DNA of 64,000 nucleotides from contig JAAOMT010000557.1 in the NCBI GenBank assembly GCA_016748015.1, positions 295,548 through 359,547 on the forward strand, in the 5' to 3' direction. The notes below the pieces were generated by a model. It saw only the letters and a list, made by a program, of their open reading frames with translations, did not search any database and was not told where the DNA came from. Of the stretch, positions 23,618 to 35,027 are shown one piece after another. Made by a program: the position numbers and the translations under genes. Numbering within the stretch: position 1 is the stretch's first letter; the number at the start of each line of letters is the position of its first letter. Origin of the DNA: Geosiphon pyriformis (taxonomy: Eukaryota; Glomeromycota; Glomeromycetes; Archaeosporales; Geosiphonaceae).

Positions 23618-24452
23618 TGCCCGAAAATAGGTGGACAGGTTGTGTTTAGGTTGGTTAATTGGATCTTTTTAATTCCAAATCCATTTGAATAGCTCCTTAA
23701 TGAACTAAAGATTGGGTTAAAAATTTTGTTTACCGATATTTAATCGGAAAAGGGAGAATACAGTCATACCTCTCAGATGATTAACAAAATCCTTGAATTT
23801 TATAAATTGTTTGATACACAGATATCCTATGGTGTTAAGCTTTATGCCTTGATAATGTCCAAATGACCGAGGATTCGGGAGTGTGTATGGCTGGGGACAT
23901 ATTCTGGCTTTTTAGACAAACATTACTTGTGCTTTAATATCAATCAAATAACGCAAGGCTCGGGCAGGTGCTTTTGTTTCGGTAAATTAAGGTCACACTT
24001 TAAAAGATTAATATTGAGATAAAATTTTATAAAGTCACAATTAATTTTTGTTTTTGAGATAATTGTAAGTTTTTCATTTTTTGATGTTCAATTGTAAACT
24101 TGACAAAAATTAAAATCAAGTTTTAATATAATTGTTTTAACATTAATAAAAAAAATAATGTTGAATAATCAAATAATCAAAAAAAAATTTTTTGGGGGTT
24201 ATTCATTCAAAAAGGAAGTACTGGTGAATACGCGTCTTGACGCGTATTTATATTTTAGTCTGATCACTACACGTATGCACGAACTCAACTATTTTATCCG
24301 AGACCACAAGTAAACGCGTTTATTTACTTAACCATCGAAAATCTCCACGATCAACTATTCTTGTTGGCTTCCAATCATTAGAAAGAGTGAATTTTCGCTG
24401 GGAAATGGAATTAGCGGATTGCTTTCTTTGCTTGAAAAAGGATATAAGTTGA
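23618..24452. other. Intergenic region downstream of EMG1
   Basis: AT-rich flank. Apart from the ACGCGT cluster at 24227-24319, which is listed separately, nothing specific was seen. Confidence 0.6.
24227..24319. promoter_or_regulatory. Cluster of three ACGCGT (MCB-type) sites with a perfect palindrome
   Basis: ACGCGT occurs at 24230-24235, 24240-24245 and 24314-24319. The first two lie in a perfect inverted repeat with 10-bp arms (AATACGCGTC, TT, GACGCGTATT) at 24227-24248. ACGCGT is the MluI cell-cycle box bound by MBF-type factors in ascomycete yeasts. It should be very rare by chance in DNA this AT-rich. The cluster starts about 225 bp upstream of the start codon of the 77-aa protein gene. 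Whether a Glomeromycotina MBF homologue uses it is inference. Confidence 0.6.
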
Positions 24453-24744
24453 ATGAGGAGATACAACAGAGCCCTGTTATTTGTTAAGTATGTCGCTTCT
24501 AAGCATCTCTTGTTCCCTGATTTTAAATTTTTCTTTGCAGGAATTTAATTCTTCTCTAACAAGAAGACTTTCCACTCATTTACAACCGATTTCACAACCT
24601 TCATCACCCCATTGTGTTGGACGCATTTCCTCATTTGACGGCGAAGACTTCGACTCGATCACTGGATATGGCCGGATGACTGCCCAGTCATCATTAATGA
24701 TGTTGTGGGGATCTTTGCCTCGGAAGAATCCAGGTAGATCGTAA
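24453..24744 (+). CDS. Small two-exon protein with basic leader, unknown
   Basis: Exon 1 24453-24482 (MRRYNRALLF), intron 24483-24540 (GTTAAG...TTTGCAG), exon 2 24541-24744. Total 234 nt, 77 aa. The N-terminal half (EFNSSLTRRLSTHLQPISQP) is basic and Ser-rich and could be a mitochondrial presequence. The C-terminal half (SFDGEDFDSITGYGRMTAQS, then SLMMLWGSLPRKNPGRS) is more conserved-looking but not recognised. The first exon is short, and the alternative of an in-frame start at another ATG inside the intron (about 24490) cannot be excluded. Three ACGCGT boxes lie upstream. Confidence 0.55.
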
Positions 24745-26673
24745 ACGACATTGACTTTGTTGCCTTACAGAAATTAGTTAATTAATTACAATCATAAAAA
24801 TATCTACAAGAATGACGATCATTCTGCTATGACGCGAAATACTCTTCAAGAAGTAGGAAAGACTTTTTTCTGTATTATACAAAATAATTATATATAAATA
24901 CAGTAGTTTCTAGCTTTAGAAAAAGATAGAATTTATTCAAGTAATAAAATGTTTAATAGTTTTTTCACATTGAGAAAAACTTCTTTTTCAAAATAACCAA
25001 CTCCAAAATAAATAAATAAATATTTTAACATGAAAACAAAAATCAAATTTTGAATATATTTCGGCCAAAAATTCTTAATTGACTTTTAAAATCTGAAAAT
25101 CTGTTTTGGATGAATAATTTCATCATCAAGATTATTTATTATTTATTAATAGTATTTATTATTAAAATTAATTTTATTATTAGAAAATAGAAAATAGAAA
25201 ATAGAAAATAGAAAATAGAAAATAGAAAATAGAAAATAGAAAAAATAGAGAGATTGAAAAAGCAAAGACCAGTTTTATATTTTTTTAACTTTGTTTACCT
25301 CTAATTATATTATGCGGATATCGAATCATAAAATAGTAACGAGAAAGTAACGGTAAAAATAAAGAAAAAAAAGTTTTTTTTTTTATCATAATTAGTTCAT
25401 TTTAAATAAAATAAAAGCTCTGTTAATAAGTTTGGATTTTCCAAAGAAAAGCTTTGATAATGATGAAAAATTTCAACATTCGCAATTTCAAGTAATTTTG
25501 ATTAAGATTCTATAACCAACATATTTAGGATCTTTTACTCAAAAAAAAAAAAAGAAACATAGTTACACAAAAAAGAACTTTACAATAATATCCTTCAACT
25601 TCTTTTTTTTTAACGTTTCATCTTCATAAACCCCGAATCAGTTTTAACGCCAAGAAACCACACAGATATTTTAATTCTCAAACATTTATTCCTTTTGAGG
25701 GATTTTGTGTGTGTAAAATATTAAATTTTGTTCGATATAAAGCGTTTGGAGCATAGATGTATATTTTTATATAGATATATTACAAAAATGAGGTTTGTTC
25801 ACGAAAAGCTTCCAACTTTTGGATAAGTTTTTTTTTATATTAAGCCAGGTTGAAAATTTCTTTAAGTGAAATAGAACGGATTTTTAAAATTTCAAAAATC
25901 GTAGAATAATAAATGTAATTTGTGTGAAAATCATCAACATCAAAATAAATACATGTACATGTAAACAAAAAAAAACATTTAATTAAAATATATAATCATC
26001 AATTTCAAAAACCCCAATTTTTTTAAACGAGAGAATTTCCGCGGAAGAATTTTTAATCAAAAGTTATTTTTAATTTATATATATATATATAATTTATGAT
26101 AAACCGTACGCCTTGATACTGCATAATAGTTTTGCTTCAAAATGAAATCAAATTAATTTATCAAATAAATTATTGTAACACATTTTAATTGTCTAGAATT
26201 TCAATTAAATCCCGGTAGATTAAAAATCTAGCGAAACTGGTCTTTGTTTTCATAAAATTCTTCAAAGATTTAAGTGGGAGAATGAAAGTTTAATAAAATA
26301 AACTTGATGAATCTATTTTGGAATTTTAACAAAGGATATATGCATAAAAGGCTTTCTTGTTGTCTAAATCTGAAATCTGAAATCTGAAAATTCAAAATAA
26401 ATAATTTTCTTCAAAGAACGGCACGCGCACACACACACACACTCTTAATTCATTAAGGGAAGGGAAATGAAGAGAAGAATCTTTAGGAAGCGGGAGAAAG
26501 GAGAGTGCATTCTAATAAAAAAAACAGAGAATATCTGCCTAAAATTACAAAAATTATATAAATAAAATTGTTATACATTATATTCACTCACAGAGTTTTA
26601 TGAAAACTTTCCTTTTCGTACAAAAAAATTATAAATATAAAAATATAAAAGTATGTTGTAGTGCACAAGATTT
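24745..26673. other. AT-rich intergenic region
   Basis: No gene seen. It contains a heptanucleotide microsatellite (25181-25243, listed separately), a short (CA)n near 26427-26442 and several poly-A/T runs. It is the 3' flank of two convergent genes. Confidence 0.6.
25181..25243. repeat. (TAGAAAA)n heptanucleotide microsatellite
   Basis: Nine uninterrupted 7-bp units. Confidence 0.95.
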
Positions 26674-27464
26674 TCAAAAAAGATATGATAGGGCCAAACT
26701 AAAAGCACCAAAAACTAATCCAGCAAAAGCTGACGAAGAGATCTTTTGAATGGATGCAGCTGAAACTATAGGCGCTTTAGTAGTAGGTGAGCTGGAAGGC
26801 GAAGTTGAAGAGGTTGAGGATGCTGAATTTTCTGTTTTTGAACCAGAAGGATCACTACTCTTAGATGATGTACTATTATCAGATGAGGGTGATGACAGAG
26901 AGGAGGGTGAGTTGGTAGTATCCGCTGAGGTTGTGGAGTCAGGGTCGCTTTGGGGTTTGCTAGGATCGAATCCTTTCACAGTACCAGAAATTCCTTGGAT
27001 GCTAAAACGACCAGAATAGTAGCTTGATTTTCCATCAGAGTATCTGAGGAAGCTAAAAGAAGATTGTTTAAAATTTTTTGTTAAATTCAGCTCATATGTT
27101 CAATTAGGAAAATTTATGACGCATTTCAATATGACCATCTCTGAATAGCAAAGACTTACTAGAATTTTCCTGGAGGTCCCAAATTCTTTTTCACCTTATA
27201 TTCCTGTTTTCCGGCGGTAGCTTTAACGCTTTTTACAATTGTATCAACAATAACTTGTTGGGTATTTCCAGTCATTAAAAAAATGGAAACATCACCCATA
27301 TCTTTAAGTGATGGTTTTTTTCCATTATCATTCCAAGTTATAATTACAGTAGTATCTGCTTGCCAAGTGATACTATCATAAGGAGAGGTAGTGAAAATAG
27401 ACGCGTTTATTGTATTGCTAGCAATGAAGCTAGCTGCAAGAAGGAAAGAAGTTGTGAATTTCAT
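26674..27464 (-). CDS. GPI-anchored cell-wall protein, Kre9/Knh1-like N-terminal domain
   Basis: Two exons on the minus strand, 27464-27160 and 27052-26674, joined in phase (TA|C), giving 227 aa. Signal peptide at residues 1-20 (MKFTTSFLLAASFIASNTIN). Residues about 25-120 match the fungal Kre9/Knh1-type Ig-like domain: TSPYDSITWQADTTVIITWN, DMGDVSIFLMTGNTQQVIVD, EYKVKKNLGPPGKFYFLRYS, DGKSSYYSGRFSIQGISG. A Ser/Thr/Pro-rich stalk follows, as expected for dense O-mannosylation. The C-terminus is a GPI signal, a hydrophobic tail (SAFAGLVFGAFSLALSYLF) after small residues. It should sit at the plasma membrane or cell wall, with a role in wall glucan organisation by family analogy. Confidence 0.9.
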
Positions 27465-30400
27465 TTTTTGGAAATTTGACTTTCAAAGCAAATTTTAAGG
27501 GTCGAGATTTATGATTTTAAATAAAAGTAAAGGTAAAATGTTTGTGATTTTTAGGTAAAAATATAGGGTAGAGAGAGTGAAGAAAAGAATTTAAAATTAG
27601 TGGCTTTCCTAATCAAAGGAAGTTGGAAATAAGGAGTTAGTGGTTGGTTTTAATGTTAAAAGAAAGGGAAAAAGAAATAAAGAAATAAAGAAGGAAAGAA
27701 GAAGATAATTCATTTTTCGAATAAAGGTTTCGGGGCATATTTATATCATGTATTAAATTGGGAACGAATTTTCATTATCTGCCAATTAATGATCCCACTC
27801 GTGACATTTCGTGTTAGAAAATCTTTCACATTTGTGGTCATTTAGGAGGTTTGGCAATTATCCTTATTCCCTTCTCGGGCGTACCATGCATGATTGATAT
27901 GATAAATGAGAGAGTACGGTACTAATCTTTATAATTACTCAACATTTTTTTTCGTCATTTTATCTCAACTTTTTGTTATTTCATTGTACAATATAAATAA
28001 AAATATTTTTTAATTCATAATAAAATATTAAGTTTATTATTTTTATAAAGAAATTTTGTATATATATATGTATTCATTGGTATAAAAACTTCAAAAAAGT
28101 TTTGTAGATATACAAAAGAGAAAAGAAAGCGAAAGAGGAAAAAGATTTCCATCCCTCATCCTTATGAATCTTGTTAAATGATGTAATATTCCCTCATCAG
28201 AATTTAAGAAATAATTTAAAGTGCATTAAAAAGCTTGAAAATTAATTGATCAAAGTAATCTACAGTTGGAGAAACGTTGAATTAAAAAGATTTGTGTTTT
28301 GATTATATTATTTGCATAATACTCATTAACATCCTATTATTTGCATAATACTTATTGAAATCCTATTAATTAGTGCAATGGGTTGATGCGCATAGTAAAC
28401 ACCCATCCTAAAAACCTTCCTCATTAAATGATTGGCATCGCGGCCGATATTATGGAAAAATCCCCGAAACATTAGTATAACAGGGGTACTGGAAAAAGAA
28501 AAATAGGTAATTACGGATCAACCAATGTTGACAAACAAGATAGACAGGTGGTGTTTTGTGCACTTTTTCTAAACTTGAGTTTATGTAATTTATCACCTAA
28601 ATGTAGATTAAAGGAATGTTCTTGGCATTTATAATTGCAACATAAGATGTGACGTTTTACTTTTAAATTTTATTTCAATTGTTATATTTATCAGTTATAG
28701 GTTCATTTTCAGGCATGTTCCTCAGATAACCTTTTTTGGCAAAGAAAAATTTGTTGTCAATTTTCGTTTAACCCACATGATTTCATGTGATTTAAACATT
28801 TAATCTTGAAAAAATAATTGAATTTTAAGAATTTTTTATTGTTTAATTCAAATTGATTCTTTAATTCATTGGAAATTATTTTATAAAAGCTTAGTTTGTT
28901 TATAATATAGTTACTCTTTTTTATTACTTAAAAAATTATTTTTTTTGGATATTAAAAAATAACATGATTATTTTTAAAAACAGAAATACTTTCAATTAAA
29001 TACAATAAGACAAAAATTTATTAATGAAAAACATGGATATTTAGGTTTCAAGATTTATTTTTTATAAATAACACACAAATAAATTTATTTGCAGCAAATA
29101 TTTTTCTTGTAACTTCATAGTTTTGTTATTATTAAATTAAATTTGTACTCTTGTAAAATTTTGATTTGTTATGATAAATATTTTTTGGGTCAATATTTTA
29201 ATGTATAAAAACTTTAACTATTTAGTTTAAAAGGTGACATCTTTTTTATGATCAAAAGATTAATAAAAAGACATAATTGTATTTAGATTATTTATTTTTC
29301 TTAATTATTAAAAAGGATAACAATTAATCTTTTTTAATTAGAAAAAGCCATCATATTTTTCTAGAAATTTCTTTAAAAATTTTTCTTAATTTTACTTGAA
29401 CAAATAAACATCAAATTGTAATTTGGTTTTCATTTTCAAAGAATATAGTAATCAAGTATTTCTCGATTATTTTCAATTTTTCAAGTTAATAAGGAAAATT
29501 TTGTATCAAAAATATTTATTCTATATTTTTAACAATAAATACTAATTAATAAAACAATGATCAAATATAATTTTTCATGTAAAAAAAAGAAACTATTTAA
29601 AATTATTGTTATTTATCAAAAAAAAAAAAAAAACTGCAAAATTTTTTATTTATTATCACTTATTATTATTATTATTCAAACCTAGTTTAATGAATTAACA
29701 TAAATTTACATTTATAAAAATTTTAAAATAAATTGATAAAATTCAAGAATTCATAATTTTATATTGCTTCTTTTATATATATGTATAAATGGTTTTAGTT
29801 CTTGAAAATAATATCTTGATTACAAAATTTATTTTTTTAATCTTTTTTTTAAATAAACATATAATCATTTTAGTATTTAAATAATTTTAAAATAATTTCA
29901 TTACCAAAACTATTAAACCAATTTTATATTAAAAATTTATTTTCATTTAACCAAAAAAATTTTTTTTTTTTTTGAAATATTAAATTGTATTAATTGCAAC
30001 AATTATATTTTGATTAAAAAATTATTATTATTATTTGTTAAATTTGGATTTTATTAAAATATTTAATTCAATTTGATAATCTGTACAAATATATTTTTTT
30101 TTTCATTATACCAATTTCACGACTAGAATATCTTTTCTTTAAAAAAAACATAAATGTGAGCTCTTTGATCAAGTAAAATTGTTTCATAATTGAATATAAA
30201 ACAGACAACAAAAAATTGGAAACACTACACTTATTTATTTACATATTTGTTTTGATCATTGTGTATTTAAATATGTTGCGTAATTATGGTGCAAAATTTT
30301 TCATTTATGAATGTTAAAAATATTGTACCACAAAAACAAAAAACATTAATAAAAATTTCTTAAAAAGTTACAAATAAACTGTAACAAGCTTGTATATTAA

Positions 30401-31040
30401 GTGATAAATTTTTAATCAAGTGGTAATAATTATGAAAGTCACTTTAAATACGGTGTAAATTTTAATAATATTTAATTTCTTTTTTACCTTTAAAGAAAAT
30501 TATGTATAAACGTCACAAATAAGCATATTAGCATCACCAAATGAGTACATAGTTGTATAAAATATACCGACCGTCGAGCGATTATTATTTAACTCATCAA
30601 ATATGTGAAACCTCTACGTTCTATTGAAATCTTATTATATAATATATAGAAAAATTTTAATAATTCTTTATGCTCATTTCTCAAATATTGGGAAAATTTT
30701 CTTTCACTCCTTTTTTTGATAATGATTAAGTACAGATAAAATCATGTATTTTATACATATGTTAAGATTCTATAAAGGAACGTCTCATTATGAATTAAAT
30801 GTTCTTGGAAATGAAGCATTTGGACTGAATATAAATCAATTAATAAAAAAGTTACCATCAAAAAAGTAAATAAATTTCATATTTCCCAATAAATGTCGTG
30901 TCTATGCTTTCATTAGATAGGTAAGATTTTTAACAGGATTTAATTTTTATTTTTAAAAACTGATAAATTTATAATATATCTCCTATCTAGACTCTATTAA
31001 TATGTATTACTATTGATAGTTGAAACTATTTTTAAGAATT
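27465..31040. other. AT-rich intergenic region
   Basis: About 3.6 kb without recognisable genes. The first few hundred bases are the likely promoter of the GPI protein gene. A 29-bp tandem duplication (28306-28363) is listed separately. From about 28.8 kb it is a desert of poly-A/T tracts. Confidence 0.6.
28306..28363. repeat. 29-bp tandem duplication with octamer-like ATTTGCATAA
   Basis: Two adjacent 29-bp units (28306-28334, 28335-28363) differing at three positions, each containing ATTTGCATAA. It lies about 850 bp upstream of the GPI protein start. Confidence 0.85.
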
Positions 31041-31320
31041 GAAATTCATAAACGAATCATTAGATTCTATGGCATTAGCGAGCTATATTTTATATTAATC
31101 AAGAATAACTATTTAAAAGTAAAGCTTTAAAAATTCCTCAAGTATATATAAAAGATCTTACCTTTTGGTGATGCAATTAGTAAGCAATGGAACTTTGCAT
31201 GATTTCTTGGAAAAGAAACATAAAAGTAAAGAGTCTTTTTAAATGGAATAAAAAAGTTCTCTAGCAATAGAATTACTAAAATGGGTTAAATATTTCGATA
31301 AAAAAAATTGTATATGTACA
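31041..31320 (+). pseudogene. Protein kinase pseudogene fragment (Glomeromycotina kinase family)
   Basis: Three pieces in kinase order, in different frames. EIHKRIIRFYGIS is at 31041-31082 (the HxxIIxFYG strand before the hinge). LLVMQLVSNGTLHDFLEKKH is at 31162-31221 (hinge and helix D). AIELLKWVKYFDKKNCI begins near 31265 (helix E, just before the expected HRD loop). Stops and frameshifts separate them. The copy ends where a Tc1/mariner-type terminal repeat starts at 31325, so the catalytic loop is absent. Confidence 0.75.
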
Positions 31321-31322
31321 TG

Positions 31323-31612
31323 TACAGTACCTCAAAAAGTAATTCCAATCAAAATCAGACTCAAAAATTCTGATACTTTTCCCGATTTTACACAATTTAT
31401 ATACTAAATAAAAATTGTATCTAATTAATACATTGTCAACCCTCTATTTGACTCTAATACCACTTCAATCATCCTTAGCATTGAGGCAATAAATCATTTG
31501 AAAATAGAGGTATCGAATTTCTTCCATTCCTCCTTTAGTGTAATTTTAAGTTCGGTCAGAGACTTCGAAAAGACTCTATGTTTTTGGATATTGTCCTTCT
31601 GGCGAATTTGCT
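31323..31612 (-). mobile_element. Tc1/mariner transposon fragment (3' end)
   Basis: The minus strand encodes the C-terminal tail of a Tc1-type transposase (LKITLKEEWKKFDTSIFK, one stop, then FIASMLRMIEVVLESNRG), at about 31610-31440. After it comes a non-coding stretch and a likely terminal inverted repeat (CAGTACCTCAAAAAGTAATT on the + strand from 31325), next to a TA dinucleotide at 31323. The DDE core and the other end are missing; the fragment runs into an (AAT)n microsatellite. Confidence 0.75.
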
Positions 31613-31614
31613 AA

Positions 31615-31615
31615 C

Positions 31616-31690
<75 letters not shown>
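31615..31690. repeat. (TAA)n microsatellite
   Basis: About 75 bp of perfect TAA units, directly at the broken edge of the Tc1/mariner fragment. Confidence 0.95.
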
Positions 31691-31692
<2 letters not shown>

Positions 31693-33237
31693 TTTTTTAT
31701 TTGAAAAAATAAATATTAATATTTAAATTTTCTATGTTATTTTATTTAAAACAAAATTTTTAATTGATTAAAAAACTGAAAATTACCCAAATTACCAAAT
31801 ACCATATTTAAATAATTTAATTAATATATATAAAAAAGTATTATTATAAAATTTCAAATTATATTATTATATTAATTATATTTTAATTTAGTAATTTATA
31901 ATAATTGATTTTATACATTTATTTTAATTATTAACTAAAGATTTAATAAATATTGATTAACAAATATATGGTATTTTTAAGATGTTTATTAAAAACTATA
32001 CTTTGCAATAAAAATTTAGTATATTTATTAAATTAAATAAAACAAGCGGTTCTCTTGAATATGTTTGAGAATGATTGGAAATTTTACGATAGATAAATAA
32101 AACGAGTGGCAGCGGGAATAAATAAATATTTACACCTCAGCCTTTTTATAGAATTTGGAAACGCTATTAATTTTGATAATTTTGTTGCCCACCATTATTT
32201 TCTGTTGGAACGAATTAATTTAGATTTTTGAGAAAATAATCAAGTTATTAGAAAGTTTAAAGAGAATAAAAACATTTTAAATTCAATAAATTACTTTTAT
32301 ATAATTTAATTGGGAAAAATAAAAAATTATCTGAATATTATATTTATTTTTTTTAAAATATTGTTTAATTTTTGATAAAATTTAAAGAAACTAATTTTAT
32401 AATAATTTAATTTTAAAAATATTTTATTAGGTTTTAAAATTTATTAAGTAATCATAGAATAAGAATTTCACAATTTGGATGTTGTAAGATATTATTTTTA
32501 TTTAAAAAAAATTTTATTTTATATTTTGATAATTTTCGATTAATGATAAATAAATAGGATGACAATGTTAATATGGTAAGATATTGGCCATTTTGAATTT
32601 AACTAAAATTCATTTTAGCCTAATCAATTTGATATTCTCTAATTCATTGGTTTTATAATAATTAATATGAGAGAGAACTGAGACCTAATAATAAAAATAG
32701 TGAAAGAATTTTATTACTAATGCATAATGTTAAAGACTTTTTGATATATATAGAAATTCTAAATAAAAATATCCAAAAAACAACAATCTTAATTATAAAA
32801 GCCATAGTTAGTGCACACTCTTAATATTTATGCACTTAGAAAGAGAGTGTATTTAAAGAAATAGCCAATACTAAAATAGATATTGTTTCACAAATGAATT
32901 TTTTTTAATGCCAAATGCACCTTTTACACGTGACTAGTCACCAAAACTATCTAAATTAGACTAACACATTATGTTATCATTATCTAACAAACAATCGGAA
33001 ACTTCTGATTGATGATTATTATACTAGAGAGTATTCAGAATCATTTGCACATGCAGAATATAAAGGGTATGTACTTAGCTTTAAAAGTCCCAAACTTGGA
33101 ACCAGGCTACAGTGTGCATATAGAGAGAGTGTGCGCTTATGGAGGTGTTAGGTTATTTAATAAATGTAAATGCTGAAAAGTTAATAGTGATACTAGTGAT
33201 ACGGATATTTTTCATACTTCACACGATGCCTAAACCG

Positions 33238-33238
<1 letters not shown>

Positions 33239-33294
<56 letters not shown>
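33239..33294. repeat. (TTA)n microsatellite
   Basis: About 56 bp of perfect TTA units. The poly-Tyr reading frame across it is an artefact of the repeat. Confidence 0.95.
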
Positions 33295-33295
<1 letters not shown>

Positions 33296-33339
33296 GTTGC
33301 TGTTATTATTGTTCTATAAAGAAATTGAACTACTTGTTT

Positions 33340-33445
33340 AGGCAACGACAATAAGATAATAGGAAGCTTGTTTGACGTTTTTCTCAGGCAACGATATGAG
33401 ATAAAGGACGGCTTTCTTAGGCAACGACAATGAGATAATGGGAAA
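33340..33445 (+). repeat. Three spaced copies of AGGCAACGACAATRAGATAAT-type motif
   Basis: The motif AGGCAACGA followed by a GAGATAA-like part occurs near 33340, 33387 and 33418, each preceded by T-rich sequence, as a degenerate small tandem repeat upstream of kinase 1. Confidence 0.6.
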
Positions 33446-33700
33446 ATTTGTTTAGCGTCTTTCTTTGTGTATTATAGCTACTTAAACTTATTTAGTATGA
33501 TTTGTAGTAACGACATTTTTCAAAATAATTCTATTAATTGATATGTTAAACTATGTTAATATAGAAAAACAACATAAATACATTTGCTAACTCGGTCTTT
33601 AAAAAAATTACTTTCTAAACGTACTATCAAATAAAGCTTTCAAAATTCGAATAATAAATATTCCCATTTTATCCTTTGGTTTTTATCCTTTGTTCATACC

Positions 33701-35027
33701 ATGGAAAACAAAGAAATTAAAAGAACTCTTCCAGAGACACATGATTGCAACCTGTGCTCACTCTGTCAAGAGAGTATTAAAAACAATAGTAATAATAATT
33801 GTGCGGCATGCCAGTTCATATTTTTTGAAAAACTTTACTGCGACTTTTCAAGTGGCAATAAAGTAGTTAATGAAATAATTAAGAATCCAATCTATATTCC
33901 ACCTAATGATGTATATAGTAGAGATGAAAATGGTAGATTGAATTGCTATGAATGGATTCCATGGGAGCGTTTATCGAATATCAACGAAATTGATAGAGGA
34001 GGGTTCAGTATAATTTATAAAGCAACCGTAATCGATGTATTAATTGATAAGTGGAGTATAAAACATCATGGTTCAACGGAATATAAAACAGAAAGAACAG
34101 AGGAAGTAGCAATAAAAATTATCCCAACGAACAGTGAAGAACTGTTTAAAGAGGTAAAAAAACTATTATTATTTATCTTTATATTTAACTCATTTCTGCC
34201 TTTTATTTATTTACTATTTACTATTTAATTTACTATTTAATTTATCATTTTTTACACTGTGTTGATAGTTAAATATTCAAAGAGCTATTGCAATTCATCA
34301 GCGTGGGCCTTTAAGTTATATATCTTCAATATGGGGGATTACGCAAAACGTTGAAACACTCGAATATGGAGTTGTAATGGATTTTGCTAAACATGGAAAC
34401 ATGCGAAACTATTTATCAAAAAATTTTCATTCTACGAGTTGGGACGGTAAATTAAGGATCGCATGGAATATAGCTTCTGGACTTTCACAAATTCATTCTT
34501 CTGGTATGGTTCATAGTAACCTAAATGTGTTCAAAATCCTACAATTTAGTCAAACTAGAATACAAATTGGAGGCCTCGGATTATGTCAACCAGTAAACCA
34601 GGAAGAAACAACAACAACAACAACAACAACAGAGGAAAAAAAGATATATGGAGTGATTCCATACATTCCACCAGAAGTTTTAAGAGGAGAAAAGTTTACA
34701 ACAGCTGGTGATATTTATAGTTTTTCCATGTTATTATGGGAATTAGCAACAGGAAAGCCTCCTTTTCATGATTATCCTCATGATCATATTCTTATAATGG
34801 CTATTTTAAATGGTCAAAGACCTAAGATTACCTTCCCACTTATTCCACCTTCAATTGCTAAACTTATTGAAAAGTGTTGGGATCCTAATCCTAAGAATCG
34901 TCCTACTGCCAGAGAAGTTGTGGATAAGTTGGCGGAAAATACGTACCCGAATTCCGAGTTTAGAGTATCAGATAAATACGTAAGAGAAAGTTTAAAGAAC
35001 GATTCGACACAAATTATTCAACAATGA
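33701..35027 (+). CDS. Protein kinase-like protein, predicted pseudokinase (kinase 1)
   Basis: Two exons, 33701-34153 and 34269-35027, giving 403 aa. The N-terminus has paired cysteines (CNLCSLC, CAAC) that may bind zinc, then the FIFFEKLYCDFSSGN block and WIPWERLSNI leader common to this kinase group. The kinase domain follows: glycine loop IDRGGFSIIYKA (first Gly is Asp98 or displaced), VAIK Lys139 kept, PPEVLRGEKFTTAGDIYSFS kept, CWDPNPKNRPT kept. The catalytic loop HRDLxxxN reads HSNLNVFK (Asp to Asn235, metal-binding Asn to Lys), and the DLG motif reads GLG (Asp to Gly253). It therefore lacks the base and both metal ligands. An eight-Thr run from (ACA)n sits in the activation segment. 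The C-terminal tail seen in kinase 2 (IHPGAVY...) lies downstream in another frame at about 35031-35108, so a frameshift has cut the tail. It is a paralogue of kinase 2. Confidence 0.88.

Larger units (their letters stand above)
31691..33700. other. Region upstream of kinase 1, partly duplicated before kinase 2
   Basis: No gene seen. Parts around 32385-32480 and 32675-32695 (AGAACTGAGACCTAATAATA) recur at about 37530-37620 and 37745-37765, upstream of kinase 2. The segment from about 33050 to 33480 (microsatellite and short repeats) has no counterpart there and looks like a later insertion or rearrangement. Confidence 0.6.

Noticed and set aside
26750-27019. 89-codon + strand ORF rich in Glu and Val
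   Set aside because: Antisense of the Ser/Thr-rich stalk of the GPI protein.
33239-33294. Poly-Tyr protein across the TTA repeat
   Set aside because: Artefact of a microsatellite.
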